Positions 41,127-41,312 of a stretch of 41,312 nucleotides of DNA are shown here, one piece after another. Source of the DNA: Gammaproteobacteria bacterium (GTDB lineage: Bacteria > Pseudomonadota > Gammaproteobacteria > Xanthomonadales > Wenzhouxiangellaceae); NCBI GenBank assembly GCA_003561495.1, contig PWWM01000055.1:1-41312 (forward strand), in the 5' to 3' direction. The notes beneath the pieces are model-generated. The model was not told where the DNA came from, did no database searches, and saw only the letters and a program-made list of their open reading frames with translations. Position 1 is the stretch's first letter; the number at the start of each line of letters is the position of its first letter. The translations under genes were made by a program, and so were the position numbers.

Positions 41127-41312
41127 CATCTCAACACATGATGATGCACTTCCGCGCCACGTTCCTTCCAGGCCATCCAGCGCTCGCGCAAGCGGGCCTT
41201 GATGGACTCATCGGCTGGAACGAGTTCGAGTATGCGTTCGAATTGTCCGCCCGGCAACGGCGCGTGTGCATCAAGATTGATCAGGAGTTCGGCACTGTCG
41301 GGGGCATCTTCA
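41126..41312 (-). CDS. holC: DNA polymerase III chi subunit, C-terminal part (cut by window end)
   Basis: Reading leftward from the window edge, an open frame of 61 codons plus stop gives EDAPDSAELLINLDAHAP, then LPGGQFERILELVPADESI and KARLRERWMAWKERGAEV, ending HHHVLR. The pattern LINL...FERI.E.VP.D...K...RER...WK..G is that of the C-terminal end of HolC (E. coli: VLINL, FERLIEIVP, ARER). The position upstream of valS agrees with the gammaproteobacterial pepA-holC-valS order. Chi binds SSB and joins the clamp loader through psi. The frame is too short to stand out among chance frames but is well supported. Confidence 0.85.
   Translation of the reverse strand, partial: EDAPDSAELLINLDAHAPLPGGQFERILELVPADESIKARLRERWMAWKERGAEVHHHVLR

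Overview
The window is a chromosomal segment of a high-GC (roughly 60%) Gram-negative bacterium. Lipoprotein, TonB-dependent and DUF1329 genes point to an outer membrane, and the gene orders holC-valS, lgt-thyA and holD-rimI point to a gammaproteobacterium. Three TPR-bearing Ser/Thr kinases, an ECF sigma factor of the kinase-linked type and S74 'tail fibre' surface proteins suggest the Xanthomonadales/Lysobacterales, for example a Wenzhouxiangella-like organism. This placement is inference from gene content, not a database match.

Layout. 1-5.6 kb (+): the 3' end of one DUF1329 gene, a strong terminator, a second complete DUF1329 gene, a secreted YCF48/BNR-like protein and an RND/MMPL exporter, probably an envelope export module for a hydrophobic substrate. 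5.6-6.7 kb (+): a Dph6-like PP-loop ATPase and a 3'-truncated IS200/IS605 transposase. 6.9-13.9 kb (-): a tight four-gene operon of a PDZ-TM-GAF-GGDEF diguanylate cyclase, a YyaL/SSP411 protein, an SLC13-type transporter and a BtuF-like cobalamin-binding protein. 14.2-15.9 kb (+): lgt-thyA. 16.2-27.0 kb: an island in which two secreted YadA-head/S74 fibre genes (+) flank two tandem kinase-TPR genes (-), with a MITE-like element inserted at the stop codon of the first fibre gene. 27-28.7 kb (-): proS. 28.8-31.5 kb (+): pssA-holD-rimI-nitrilase, overlapping genes. 31.5-32.7 kb (-): a CPA2 antiporter. 32.8-36.2 kb (-): a third kinase-TPR gene followed by an ECF sigma factor. 36.4-38.2 kb (+): a BtuB-like TonB receptor. 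38.2-41.3 kb (-): the 3' end of holC, then valS.

How the genes may work together. The most interesting part is the kinase/fibre/sigma set. The three kinases share one architecture: a conserved ~85-residue leader, a kinase domain with HGD in place of HRD, one membrane segment, and about eight kinesin-light-chain-like TPRs predicted outside the inner membrane. The ECF factor has a Thr-Thr pair where classical sigma region 2 carries acidic residues, which fits control by kinase phosphorylation as known for the ECF43/PknT pair of Vibrio. The two tandem kinases share a conserved upstream block, and the second faces a fibre gene across a 126-bp divergent intergenic region. I infer a phosphorylation-controlled surface-fibre system; regulation of the fibres by the kinases is not shown by the sequence. 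The rest is mainly housekeeping (tRNA charging, clamp-loader chi and psi subunits, lipoprotein and phospholipid synthesis, dTMP synthesis) with scattered families of 7-bp and 8-bp tandem repeats between genes.
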